From Euryarchaeota archaeon UBA550 (GTDB lineage: Archaea; Thermoplasmatota; Poseidoniia; Poseidoniales; Poseidoniaceae), in NCBI GenBank assembly GCA_002506705.1, contig DAYA01000055.1:1-46932 (forward strand): DNA of 46,932 nucleotides, written 5' to 3'. The translations under genes were made by a program, and so were the position numbers. Under the pieces are notes generated by a model. It did no database searches and was not told the DNA's origin. It saw only the letters and a program-made list of their open reading frames with translations. Below, in pieces: positions 34,070 to 43,112 of the stretch (its first letter is position 1; each line of letters begins with the position of its first letter).

Positions 34070-34655
34070 ATTTTCCTGCTAGAATGATGTAACCTAGAAC
34101 AAGTTCGATGGTGAATAAAATTAGGAGAGTCCCCCATCCTCCTGACACATCAAAATCAACATTAACATTGAATTCGTCAACGAATGATTGTGATTTGAAT
34201 TCGCTCTCAAATGGCCATGGATCTCCGCCACCGTCATCATCATCGTCATCAGCCTCTTCAAGAGAACCGACCATTATGTGGAAATCCTCACCATCAGGGG
34301 TATAACTGAAAGATGATGTCTCTCCGCTTGAAGGACCTCCTGCAACATAGTCTATTCTTGCATCACAAGAGACGATTTCACCGTCAGAATTCCCACCCAA
34401 TTTTTCAAGTGATTCGTAATCCTCAACGGTGATTATTCCAATCCATACCGTACTGTCGTCCCATGTGACATCAACATCGATGTCGAGTAATGCTCCGGAG
34501 CCGGGCACAGTGTCATATGCTTCTTTGGTTACACCACAAAGTCCTGCATCTGGCTTAGGTACATTGGGAATTTCCTCTCCTCCAGAGTAACCAATTAATG
34601 CTGCTAAGAACAAAATTCCGAAAACAGCAGATGCTATCTTCATCGCTCCGGACAT
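34062..34655 (-). CDS. Hypothetical membrane-anchored extracytoplasmic protein, 197 aa
   Basis: There is a membrane helix at each end: an N-terminal signal-anchor-like segment (IASAVFGILFLAALIGY) and a C-terminal helix (WGTLLILFTIELVLGYIILAG) followed only by KSS. The middle 130 residues are acidic, include two cysteines (GLCGVT and VSCDARID), and carry a low-complexity stretch DDDDDDGGGDPWPFESEF before a beta-rich segment. This looks like a small exposed surface protein held by two anchors, or one anchor if the N-terminus is cleaved. No family recognised. It diverges from dinB. Confidence 0.7.
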   Translation of the reverse strand: MSGAMKIASAVFGILFLAALIGYSGGEEIPNVPKPDAGLCGVTKEAYDTVPGSGALLDIDVDVTWDDSTVWIGIITVEDYESLEKLGGNSDGEIVSCDARIDYVAGGPSSGETSSFSYTPDGEDFHIMVGSLEEADDDDDDGGGDPWPFESEFKSQSFVDEFNVNVDFDVSGGWGTLLILFTIELVLGYIILAGKSS

Positions 34656-34733
34656 GGTTATACCTGAACAGAACTTCTTCATCAAAGCATGGTTTTCGCG
34701 TTATTCAAAAACCTTCGACTCTATCGTTATACC

Positions 34734-35834
34734 ATGGCATCGAGGATTCTAATCCATTGTGACCTCGATGCATTTTTCGCGTCTGTTGAAACACTGCACC
34801 ACAACTTAGACCCTGAAGTCCCACTGATTCTGGGTTCAGATCCAAAAGGTGGAAAGGGAAGAGGAATAGTATCAACATGTAATTATGCTGCAAGAAAATT
34901 TGGGATAAGGTCGGCAATGCCAATCTCAGAGGCATGGAGGAGGTGTCCTGGGCCACCTCATGGTCCCGGGAATTATCTGAAATCAACGAGGGGCCTGTAT
35001 TCGCGTGCAAGTAGGAAGGTTATGTCGATTCTATCAGAATTTGCTGATAAATTCGAACAAGCCAGCATAGATGAAGCATACCTTGACGTCACAGAGTATT
35101 GCGATGGAGACTGGGATAATGCGTTAGCCCTTGCCCACAAGATGCAGTCAAGGATTCTTGATGAACTTGGACTTTCAACTTCATTTGGAATTGGGCCAAA
35201 TCGGATTTTGGCAAAGATGGGGAGTGAAGAAAACAAACCTGCAGGCATTCATCGTACGATGCCTGATGAAATAGAATCATTTTTCCACAACCGCTCGGTT
35301 CGAGAGATACCAGGTATAGGGCCAAAAACGGCAACAAGACTTGCGGAATGGGGAATTACAACAGTGAGTGAGGTTTCCGAATTCGGCGAAATTTCAATAG
35401 CTAAATTCACGTCAGAAAGGTTCGCTTCTTGGATAAAGCGTGTTGTTGATGGAGAGACTAGCGATGAGGTGAGTCCTCTGAGGAGTCGTAAATCAATCGG
35501 TAAAGAAAATACGTTTGAATTCGACCAAACCGATAGCGAAATTGTACTTGGTCATCTTTCAAATTTGGTGGCAAAGGTCCTAAAGCGAGCGAAAGAAATT
35601 GGTGTAGCCGGTCGATTAGGTGAAGTAAAAATTCGATATCAGGGGTTTGAAACACATACTCATGGAAAATCTATTCCAGTTGCGATGGATGATGAAACTG
35701 TATTTCTGCGACTTGCACAAAACCTGTTTGCACAAAATGTTGAATTTGAAAGACCAATTAGACTGATTGGATTCAGACTTGGTAACTTAGAGATGCCAGA
35801 AACAAGGCAGTCAACCTTCAATATCGAAGAATGA
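34734..35834 (+). CDS. dinB: DNA polymerase IV (Y-family translesion polymerase)
   Basis: This is an error-prone bypass polymerase that extends past damaged bases. The 366-aa protein has the catalytic palm residues Asp10 (HCDLDAFFASVE, with Phe15 as the likely steric gate) and Asp113-Glu114 (ASIDEAYLDVT), the finger motif YAARKFGIRSAMP, two HhH-like elements (SVREIPGIGPKTATRLAEWGI), and a little-finger domain. The C-terminus ends RQSTFNIEE, which begins like a PCNA-binding PIP box (Q-x-x-hydrophobic) but lacks the final aromatic pair. ATG 34734 is the family-typical start; the upstream 15-residue extension is unlikely. Its stop abuts the convergent valS stop. Confidence 0.93.
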   Translation: MASRILIHCDLDAFFASVETLHHNLDPEVPLILGSDPKGGKGRGIVSTCNYAARKFGIRSAMPISEAWRRCPGPPHGPGNYLKSTRGLYSRASRKVMSILSEFADKFEQASIDEAYLDVTEYCDGDWDNALALAHKMQSRILDELGLSTSFGIGPNRILAKMGSEENKPAGIHRTMPDEIESFFHNRSVREIPGIGPKTATRLAEWGITTVSEVSEFGEISIAKFTSERFASWIKRVVDGETSDEVSPLRSRKSIGKENTFEFDQTDSEIVLGHLSNLVAKVLKRAKEIGVAGRLGEVKIRYQGFETHTHGKSIPVAMDDETVFLRLAQNLFAQNVEFERPIRLIGFRLGNLEMPETRQSTFNIEE

Positions 35835-38303
35835 TCACTCCAATTTGTGCATCTGGGTCAAAATTGAAGTAAATTCAACAAGGTTTTCTGGAATTTTAAC
35901 ACCTGATATCGGTGCATTTAGAGGCAGGCCGGCATCCTTTTTGGTTCTCCAAGTATTACCATTGAATTCTTCTATCGTGCCCGTCAAATCTCGAAGTTTA
36001 GAATCATCAGGTGTTCTTGGTGGGAACTCTCTGACATCAACCGCACTTGATGTGTAAAGCGTACTGGAAATGTGGTGTGTGAAGAAAGGACAAACAGGAG
36101 ATAATGCAGACATTAAGTCTCTAACAATACGGTGAATTGTCCATGCAGCATTTGTGTCGTCATCGTATAATCGGGACTTTGACATCTCCAACCAGTGGCT
36201 TGGTAAAATTCCGGTACCGAAGGTCTTCAACGCTTGGGTAGCTGTGTAGATGTCTAGATTGGACCAAGCATTTTCAACCTTCTCCATAGTTTCAGAAAAT
36301 TCTGATAGAATCCATCTATCTTCAACAGAAAGGTCGCTGGGGACGGTGTCTAAATCGCTTGGTACATCAAACTGGCTTGCAAACCTTGCAACATTGAACA
36401 ATTTTGTGAGAACTCCGAAATATTTGGCCTCAATTTCCTCAGGATTGATATGGAAATCATCTCCTACTTGGGCATCACATGCTTTCCATAATCTGAAACA
36501 CTCAGAACCAATCTTGTTTGCCCGTAGTTGTACACTCTTTTCAGGACCTTTCACCCTCCAAGAGCCTGTTTTGCCACCAGCGCCGCATTCAAGGACGCTG
36601 TCTGCATCAATTCCATTGCCAAGGGACTTTGACATCTTTCGACCCCAAGGGTCCATGCCCAAGCCATCAATCCATACGTGCTTAAATCCTGGCTTATCGA
36701 GTAATAATGCGCTCTTTAGCAAGGTGTAGTACAACCAGGTCCTGACGATCTCTTTTCCTTGAGGTCTGATTGCTGTAGGGAAGGCTTTGTCGAAATTATC
36801 CATATCACTTAGATAACCTGATACGAATAGGTTCGAATTGCTGGAGTCCATCCAAGTGTCGAAAACCTTCTCTTCCCCAACGATTTCTCCTAGTTCATTT
36901 TCCATTTCTTCGAATATTCCCAAGACTTCTCGGGTTTCACGGTCAAGAACCTCACTTTCTGCAGGCGGTGATTGACACCATGGTTGAACGTAAACTCCAG
37001 CTGGCGCACAGATGACCTTGCTGCCATTGTCAGCATACCAAATCGGAATTTCAGTATGGTACCACCTTCTACGGCTAATCGGCCAATCAATGGAGATATT
37101 CTCCATCCAATCGAGCAAGAACTGCTTGTTTCTAGGAGGGTGGAATTCGATTTCTTCTGAAAGCTCACGAATTCTGTCTTGTATGTGTGTCTGCCTAACA
37201 TACCACTCTTTGAGGAGGATTATCTCAACGGGATTTTTCCCTCTCTCAGAAACTGGTACTTCCTGCTCTTTTTCCACAATCTGACTTATTTTGCCATTGT
37301 TTTCGAGATACTCAATAACAGATTTTCTTGCCTCGGCAACCTTCATTCCAGAAAATTGTCCTGCAATCTCAGTCATACAACCATCTAAATCAATTGCTTG
37401 GAAAGGGGTTAGTCCTAATTCTCTGAAAACCGATACGTCATTTTGGTCACCAAATGAACAAACCATCAGTATGCCTGAACCGAATTCACTCTTTACTGAA
37501 GGGTGAGTTGAGATATCTACACTAATCTCTCTCCCTTCAACTGGTAGCGGCAACATTGCTTTCTTACCAATGAGATGTTTGTATCTGTCATCATCTGGAT
37601 GGACTACTACAATACCACAAGCACAAATTAATTCGGGTCTTGTAGTAGATATGATTAGTTCTTCACCATCTTCAGTATGCCATTTAACATCGACGAGTTT
37701 TGTTCTTCGTTGTAGTCTCTCAACCTCTGCATCTGCGATTGTCGTCCCCTCAACAGGGTCGTAGATATTTGGACGTAGGTCCTCAATAATCGCACCCCGC
37801 TTGAATAGTTCTGTGAAGATTGTCTGGGTAACTTTTCGGTAATCTGGCGAGTCGGTTAGATATTCGTTATCGTAATCCATTGAAAGTCCAACACGTCTAG
37901 CAGTGTTACGCATTGATTCGGTGAATTCTTCAATTGTCTGCTCACACAATTTAAGGAATTCAGCACGGTCATATGTTTTCATTTTCTTACCGGTATTTTT
38001 CTCTACTGTAAACTCAACATTGATACCGTTTCTGTCAACACCCCAAGGGAATTTTACTTCCTTGCCAAGTAGCCTTTGTGATCGAGCAATCACGTCAATC
38101 ATACTGTACTGAGCAACTGCACCTATATGCCATGTTCCACTTGGATATGGCGGTGGCGTATCGATTACGAAAATTTCTTTTCCAGAATTCGGATTGAAGG
38201 CGTATCTCTTGGAGTATGCAGCCTCATCAGCGAAGTGTTCTTCCTGAATTCTTTTTTCTAGGTCTATTGACCATCTTTTGTCGGATAGTTTAGGAGATGG
38301 CAT
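35835..38303 (-). CDS. valS: Valyl-tRNA synthetase (variant HIGH motif)
   Basis: This class I synthetase charges tRNA-Val. ValRS identity rests on TTRPELICACGIVVVHPDD in the editing domain, ISRRRWYHTEIPIWY, RPQGKEIVRTWLYYTLLKS and KMSKSLGNG. The first signature reads DTPPPYPSGTWHIGA: His59-Ile-Gly-Ala62, with Ala where His or Asn normally completes HIGH. The next conserved motif is GVDRNGINVE instead of the usual GxDDNGxxxE. About 30 extra residues (ECGAGGKTGSWRVKGPEK and on) follow KMSKS. The 822-aa length is normal for archaea, which often lack the long C-terminal coiled coil. ATG 38303 has GGTGAG four bases upstream; earlier starts lie in the leader hairpin. Confidence 0.9.
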   Translation of the reverse strand: MPSPKLSDKRWSIDLEKRIQEEHFADEAAYSKRYAFNPNSGKEIFVIDTPPPYPSGTWHIGAVAQYSMIDVIARSQRLLGKEVKFPWGVDRNGINVEFTVEKNTGKKMKTYDRAEFLKLCEQTIEEFTESMRNTARRVGLSMDYDNEYLTDSPDYRKVTQTIFTELFKRGAIIEDLRPNIYDPVEGTTIADAEVERLQRRTKLVDVKWHTEDGEELIISTTRPELICACGIVVVHPDDDRYKHLIGKKAMLPLPVEGREISVDISTHPSVKSEFGSGILMVCSFGDQNDVSVFRELGLTPFQAIDLDGCMTEIAGQFSGMKVAEARKSVIEYLENNGKISQIVEKEQEVPVSERGKNPVEIILLKEWYVRQTHIQDRIRELSEEIEFHPPRNKQFLLDWMENISIDWPISRRRWYHTEIPIWYADNGSKVICAPAGVYVQPWCQSPPAESEVLDRETREVLGIFEEMENELGEIVGEEKVFDTWMDSSNSNLFVSGYLSDMDNFDKAFPTAIRPQGKEIVRTWLYYTLLKSALLLDKPGFKHVWIDGLGMDPWGRKMSKSLGNGIDADSVLECGAGGKTGSWRVKGPEKSVQLRANKIGSECFRLWKACDAQVGDDFHINPEEIEAKYFGVLTKLFNVARFASQFDVPSDLDTVPSDLSVEDRWILSEFSETMEKVENAWSNLDIYTATQALKTFGTGILPSHWLEMSKSRLYDDDTNAAWTIHRIVRDLMSALSPVCPFFTHHISSTLYTSSAVDVREFPPRTPDDSKLRDLTGTIEEFNGNTWRTKKDAGLPLNAPISGVKIPENLVEFTSILTQMHKLE

Positions 38304-38310
38304 TTTGCTC

Positions 38311-38345
38311 ACCGGCCCTGTGTGCGTCATCCTCACAGGTCCGGT
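38311..38345 (-). promoter_or_regulatory. 12-bp inverted repeat in the valS leader overlapping its ribosome-binding site
   Basis: ACCGGCCCTGTG (38311-38322) and CACAGGTCCGGT (38334-38345) are complementary at 11 of 12 positions around an 11-nt spacer. In valS mRNA the last three stem bases are the first half of the GGTGAG ribosome-binding site, so a formed hairpin would partly hide it. The same element could instead be a protein-binding dyad in the region between valS and the RND exporter gene. Confidence 0.45.
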
Positions 38346-38439
38346 TGCCGCTGTTGTGACTTACTTTTGAAGTGATTGGATGACCAATATGGGTATGACT
38401 TCAAATGGTCAAAGCACAACGGGTATTTGGAGGGGGAGT

Positions 38440-41385
38440 ATGTCGCAGGATAAATCCAAGCCGAAAGACGACCAGTCCTCGCTTCAAAACAAACTTTCAC
38501 GCATTGTGGGACACGGTCAAGAGAAGTTACGCACGAGCGTAAAGGACTGGGACGCCAGAAAGGCGTTAGATGCCGTTTTAGATGCTCCAAAATCCATACA
38601 AAGGGAGTGGCAGAAACATGGTGCAACCGGAATTTTGACAAAGTTTCCTATTTTTATGGTCACAGTATGTCTTTTGGCGTCCGTATTCTTTGCTTACCAT
38701 TCAGGATTCGTGGATGGAACTTCGATCAAGCCAGGGGATGAACCTTCTCTAAACGTCAACGGAGATCTTGATGTATATCTCCCTGAGGGTTCACCAGTTC
38801 TTGAGAGCATCAAAGATGTTGAAGAAAACTGGTCCACTAATGTGATGATCATTTACATTCATTCTCCAGAAAAACCAATTGACGACAGGAGAATTCTCCA
38901 AGAGATGTCTTATGTCGAAACAAAGCTAAATCCAAGGCTCTCCGACCCTACGGATGACGTTATTTACGCACTTTCTCTTTCAACCGTTATCAAAGAAGTA
39001 AACTCGAGTTTGCCAAGGGTTCAAGATGCGTTTGTTGATGAATTGGTTGCAGAAATTTGTCCCCCAAATGATGAGAACTGTATAGGTCAAACCGCAGGCG
39101 ACTTAGTGAAGGATTTGCTAGACCTTGGCGACCGTATTTGGGGCAATTACAGCATACCATCTCAAACTACGATAGATACAATTGTTAACGAGATGTATGA
39201 AGATGACGGAAGTCCTTCTCCTGGTCTAGACAAGATGGCTAGAGATACAGATGGAGATGGTTTCTTGGACAAAGCAGTAATTATTATTGCTGTTGATGAA
39301 ACAAAAACCGCCAAGGAAGTAATCGACAAAACACAGGAAATTTTGGATAACATCTCTAAGGAAAAGAGACCGTGTGAATATGACCAAAATGGAGCTCCTG
39401 TCGGTGCAGACCTCTGTGACTGGGAAGATTTGGGAATTTCAATGACTCTGACAGGGCCTGTTCCGATTACCAACGCAGTTACAGAATTCTCTTTCAAATT
39501 GTTCTGGCAAATCTTCCCACTAGCAATTGTACTGGTTGCATTGGGACTGTTTGTTTTCCACTCTGATGTCCTGCAAACTGGTACTTGGAGGCCTCTTCAA
39601 GGATTCAAAGTTGTAGTAATTGCAGGTTTGCCGACCCTATGTTCAGTGTTCTGGACTCTTGGAATAATGGGGTATACCGGCTATGAGGTTACGATGACGG
39701 TTATTATCGTCGGTCCGATTTTGCTAGCTTTAGGAGTATCTTACGGCCTGCACATAACAAATAGGTATGCGGAAGAGACGGGAACAAAGGACGAGAAAAT
39801 ACGACAATCTCTAGCCTCTACAGGTAGGGCTGTATTCTTGTCTGCGGTGACTACAGTTATCGGTTTCATTTCACTTACATTTACGCCAATGAAGCCAATT
39901 GAAACAGTGGGAATCGCTCTTTCAGGTGGTATTGTAATTGTTTATTTCTTGACTATGACGATGGTTCCCAATTTGACTCTTTTACTAGATTTACGGAAAC
40001 CAAAACATCCGCCTCTTCCTGTGTTCGAAAAGGTAGTCCAAGTTCCAATTAAGTGGTCCAAAGGTGTAATTGCGATATTTATGGTAATGATATTTGTTTC
40101 AGGATTCTGGGGCCAGGGTAACGTTGAGGAAAATATCGACCTACTAGGTATGGCTCCCGAAGATGAGGCATCAGTAGTTACGATGAAGCAGTACTCAAAA
40201 GATTTCAATGCAGGCCAAGTTGGAATGATATTGATTGAAGGCGATATATCAGGTGATGCCGATCCGACGGAAGGCGAGCCCGTTGAGAAACTGCTTGGTA
40301 TATCTGCCCTTGAGGATAAATTGAATACAATTGAACAAACTAATGCTGTCAGTATTGTTTTCTTGATGAAATCGGTTGGTTTAGGTGCGAATGTCAGCGG
40401 AACTCCACTTTGGAACTTGACCGATAACCCGTTGGTTCCTGAAGACTTGAAAGATGCCTTAGAGCCATATCTTAACCGTCAATACAACGAAGACGTGACC
40501 TTCTGGGAAATACTGACGGCTCCTAGAGCAAATGGTACTGAGAATGTGAGAGCTGAAGGCTTCCTCCTCGATGTTTTCTACTCAAGCCTTACCGATGAGA
40601 CTCGAGGATTATTCATCTCTGATGATTACAGTCGTAACTTGATTTACGTTGATATGCCGTTCGTTCCAGTTGCGGAGACCGCTGAGGCAGTAGCTCAAGT
40701 CAACGAATACACATCAAGAGATTACGAAGGAGATATTTACGCAGGCGACCTCACTGGAGTTGCAGCAACAGCAATTGCAGTCAATGAATTGATAGTTGGC
40801 AGCCAATGGTCTTCACTTGGGTTCGCCGTTGCTCTCACACTGATGACTCTTGCAATTGTTTTCAAGGATATTAGATTCTCATTCTGGACAACAGCCCCTG
40901 TTATTGCAACAGTAGCGCTTCAATGGCTAGTAATGTGGCAGATGGATGTTTCATTATCTCTAGTAACAGTCATGATAGGTTCAATCTTAGTTGGTGTAGG
41001 AGTTGACTTCTCGATTCACATAGCCAACCGTATACGTGAGTTGGGCGGTGGAATTGAAGCGATACGGACATCGACTGTGAGTACTGGAATGTCGTTATTT
41101 GAGGCTGCAACTGTGACAACTTTGGGTATGGTTACAGCCTATCAGATTCCAATTCCGGAAATTAAGCCATTCATCACTGTTATCATCATCTTATTGTGGA
41201 TTGCAGCAGCAAGTGCATTGATTCTACTGCCTGCGATTTTCGTATTGTTAGATGAACTAGGTATAGGTTCAACTACAGGAGCAAATTCCATGGCAAGAAA
41301 ACTTGGATTGGGTAAAGTTGCATCTAGAGGAGACATAGATATCGTAGATGCTGCTCTGATTCCTGACCATGGTGACGCATGGTGA
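38440..41385 (+). CDS. RND/MMPL-type membrane transporter
   Basis: The 981-aa protein has the two-fold RND layout: an N-terminal cytoplasmic region of about 60 residues, TM1, a first exterior loop domain, TM2-6, TM7, a second exterior domain and TM8-12. It belongs with archaeal MMPL/Patched-like exporters of unknown (often lipid or lipid-linked) cargo. In the second half TM10 has GVGVDFSIHIANR with Asp856, the expected proton-relay residue; the matching first-half motif is LGVSYGLHITNRYAEE, with Ser434 in place of Asp. The first loop has a DTDGDGFLDK calcium-type loop. ATG 38440 follows GGAGGGGGAG; a longer start at 38380 is unlikely. It diverges from valS. Confidence 0.88.
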   Translation: MSQDKSKPKDDQSSLQNKLSRIVGHGQEKLRTSVKDWDARKALDAVLDAPKSIQREWQKHGATGILTKFPIFMVTVCLLASVFFAYHSGFVDGTSIKPGDEPSLNVNGDLDVYLPEGSPVLESIKDVEENWSTNVMIIYIHSPEKPIDDRRILQEMSYVETKLNPRLSDPTDDVIYALSLSTVIKEVNSSLPRVQDAFVDELVAEICPPNDENCIGQTAGDLVKDLLDLGDRIWGNYSIPSQTTIDTIVNEMYEDDGSPSPGLDKMARDTDGDGFLDKAVIIIAVDETKTAKEVIDKTQEILDNISKEKRPCEYDQNGAPVGADLCDWEDLGISMTLTGPVPITNAVTEFSFKLFWQIFPLAIVLVALGLFVFHSDVLQTGTWRPLQGFKVVVIAGLPTLCSVFWTLGIMGYTGYEVTMTVIIVGPILLALGVSYGLHITNRYAEETGTKDEKIRQSLASTGRAVFLSAVTTVIGFISLTFTPMKPIETVGIALSGGIVIVYFLTMTMVPNLTLLLDLRKPKHPPLPVFEKVVQVPIKWSKGVIAIFMVMIFVSGFWGQGNVEENIDLLGMAPEDEASVVTMKQYSKDFNAGQVGMILIEGDISGDADPTEGEPVEKLLGISALEDKLNTIEQTNAVSIVFLMKSVGLGANVSGTPLWNLTDNPLVPEDLKDALEPYLNRQYNEDVTFWEILTAPRANGTENVRAEGFLLDVFYSSLTDETRGLFISDDYSRNLIYVDMPFVPVAETAEAVAQVNEYTSRDYEGDIYAGDLTGVAATAIAVNELIVGSQWSSLGFAVALTLMTLAIVFKDIRFSFWTTAPVIATVALQWLVMWQMDVSLSLVTVMIGSILVGVGVDFSIHIANRIRELGGGIEAIRTSTVSTGMSLFEAATVTTLGMVTAYQIPIPEIKPFITVIIILLWIAAASALILLPAIFVLLDELGIGSTTGANSMARKLGLGKVASRGDIDIVDAALIPDHGDAW

Positions 41386-41416
41386 AATCTAAGTCTTGCC
41401 TACTTTACGGATAGGC

Positions 41417-41878
41417 ATGGTCAGGTACTGGTTGATGAAGTCCGAGCCCCACGTCTACCCATTTTCACAATTGGTCGAAGACGGTTCTACGCATTGGGAT
41501 GGAGTAAGAAACTATCAAGCGCGAAATATGATGCGTGATGATCTAAAGTTAGGAGACATGGTACTGTTTTACCACTCGAATACTAAACCACCACACGTTG
41601 CAGGAATTGCTAGAGTTTCACGAGAGGGTTATCCAGATCATACCTCATGGGACCCAGATAGTAAGTACTACGACGAAAAATCATCACCCGAGAATCCACG
41701 CTGGATAATGGTTGATATTGAAGCAGTCCAGGAAATTGAAAAGGTAAGCCTTGTAGAAATCAAGGCAAACCCTGCTCTCGAAGGTATGCCACTTGTTCAG
41801 AAGGGTCAGAGGCTCTCTGTACAACCCGTTTCGAAGGAACAATACGAAGAAATCTGTAGAATGGGTGGAATCGAATGA
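41417..41878 (+). CDS. EVE-domain protein
   Basis: EVE domains belong to the PUA-like fold and bind modified bases in DNA or RNA; the human homologue is THYN1. The 153-aa protein is essentially one EVE domain: YWLMKSEPHVYPFSQL at the start, THWDGVRNYQARNMMRD, GDMVLFYHSNTKPPHVAGIARV, DPDSKYYDEKSSPENPRW and a VQPVSKEQYEEI C-terminus, all family hallmarks including the conserved Trp of the binding pocket. ATG 41417 is preferred over the upstream TTG. Its stop overlaps the aminotransferase start by four bases (ATGA), so the two are translationally coupled. No adjacent restriction or modification gene is present. Confidence 0.92.
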   Translation: MVRYWLMKSEPHVYPFSQLVEDGSTHWDGVRNYQARNMMRDDLKLGDMVLFYHSNTKPPHVAGIARVSREGYPDHTSWDPDSKYYDEKSSPENPRWIMVDIEAVQEIEKVSLVEIKANPALEGMPLVQKGQRLSVQPVSKEQYEEICRMGGIE

Positions 41879-43089
41879 TACCTGTATCTAATCGCGCATC
41901 AACTATTGAGTATGCGATTAGAGATGTAGTTGTACCTGCTACTAAATTAGAATCTGAAGGCTATGAAATTATCAAGCTAAACATAGGCGATCCAATAGCA
42001 TATCCTGGATTGCCGACACCAAAACATATGGTTGACGCATATGTGGAGGGTCTTGAATCAGGAAACAACGGTTACTCTCCTTCATACGGGCTCCCGAGAT
42101 TAAGAAAAGCCATAGCAGCGGATGAAACCAGGAAAGGATGGAATTGCTCTACCGATGATGTTTATGTCTGTCACGGAGTAACCGAGGCATTGCAGATAAT
42201 ATTCGCAGCAACTCTAGAAGAAGGCTCCAAAGTTCTAGCGCCCGGTCCTCATTACCCACCATACATGGCTTATCCGCAAATGTATGGTGCCACAACTATT
42301 GAGTATTCATTGAAATCAGATAATGGTTGGTCAATTGACTTAGATGATATCGAGAGCAAGATGGATTCTGATGTTCGTCTTCTAGTCCTCATCAATCCAA
42401 ATAATCCAACCGGGAATGTAGCAAGCTCAGAGGAAATCGACAAGCTCCTCGACATCGCCAAAAAGTGGCCAAATTGTATGATAGTCGCAGATGAAATATA
42501 CGATGGTCTTGACTTTACTGGCGAGCATGTTTCCGTGGCATCACGGTCAGATAGTGTCCCCGTGTTTTCTCTAAATGGTGTCTCCAAAGTATACTATGCA
42601 CCTGGATGGAGAATTGGATATATGGCAATTCATGACCCTGTTGGCTCCATGACGGATGTAAGGGATGGAATTGAACGATTACTTAGGTCAAGGCTGTGCG
42701 CTAGCACACCAGCTCAGTTAGGTTATATCGCAGGTTTGGAAGGTGATCGTACCTGGATGGAGGAACATTGTACAAGGGTCAAGAGTCGAAGGCAACTTTG
42801 TCTTGATAGGATTGAAAAAATCGACGGCCTTGAAGTGGAAAAGCCTGGTGGCGCATTTTACATGTTCATTCGCTTAACAGATAAGAAATGGGCTAATGAT
42901 GACAAACAGTTTGTTCTCGATTTGTTGCATGAAGAGCATGTTTTACTAGTCCACGGAAGTGGCTTCTCTCCAGAAAAGGGACAGGGTCATTTCCGCCTCG
43001 TTTACCTTGCTGATGAAGATACTTTGAACATAGCATTCGACAGGATTGATTCTTTCTTAATTCGCCACCGGACGGCGAAGAAGTCATGA
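41875..43089 (+). CDS. Class I/II PLP-dependent aminotransferase (AlaT/AspC-like)
   Basis: A fold-type I aminotransferase of 404 aa. Visible PLP-site residues include the GVTEALQ loop (about 101-107), INPNNPTG (173-180), Asp206 in ADEIYDGLDF, SLNGVSKVYYAPGWRIGY with the Schiff-base Lys238 and phosphate-binding Arg246, and the substrate carboxylate-binding Arg near the C-terminus in GHFRLVYLA. The sequence is closest in feel to archaeal alanine aminotransferases (KLNIGDPIAYPG, GNNGYSPSYGLPRLR), making pyruvate/glutamate-linked transamination the likeliest reaction, but aspartate or branched-chain substrates cannot be ruled out. It is coupled to the EVE gene by a 4-bp overlap. Confidence 0.9.
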   Translation: MIPVSNRASTIEYAIRDVVVPATKLESEGYEIIKLNIGDPIAYPGLPTPKHMVDAYVEGLESGNNGYSPSYGLPRLRKAIAADETRKGWNCSTDDVYVCHGVTEALQIIFAATLEEGSKVLAPGPHYPPYMAYPQMYGATTIEYSLKSDNGWSIDLDDIESKMDSDVRLLVLINPNNPTGNVASSEEIDKLLDIAKKWPNCMIVADEIYDGLDFTGEHVSVASRSDSVPVFSLNGVSKVYYAPGWRIGYMAIHDPVGSMTDVRDGIERLLRSRLCASTPAQLGYIAGLEGDRTWMEEHCTRVKSRRQLCLDRIEKIDGLEVEKPGGAFYMFIRLTDKKWANDDKQFVLDLLHEEHVLLVHGSGFSPEKGQGHFRLVYLADEDTLNIAFDRIDSFLIRHRTAKKS

Positions 43090-43112
43090 AGCCCTTTCAC
43101 TAGGCTTGCTTG

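Noticed and set aside
35835..38303. Isoleucyl- or leucyl-tRNA synthetase instead of ValRS
   Set aside because: The editing-domain TTRPELxxAC and VVHPDDxRYKHLIGKKA signatures and KMSKSLGN context fit ValRS; IleRS has TTTPWTLPAN and LeuRS TTRPETLFG.
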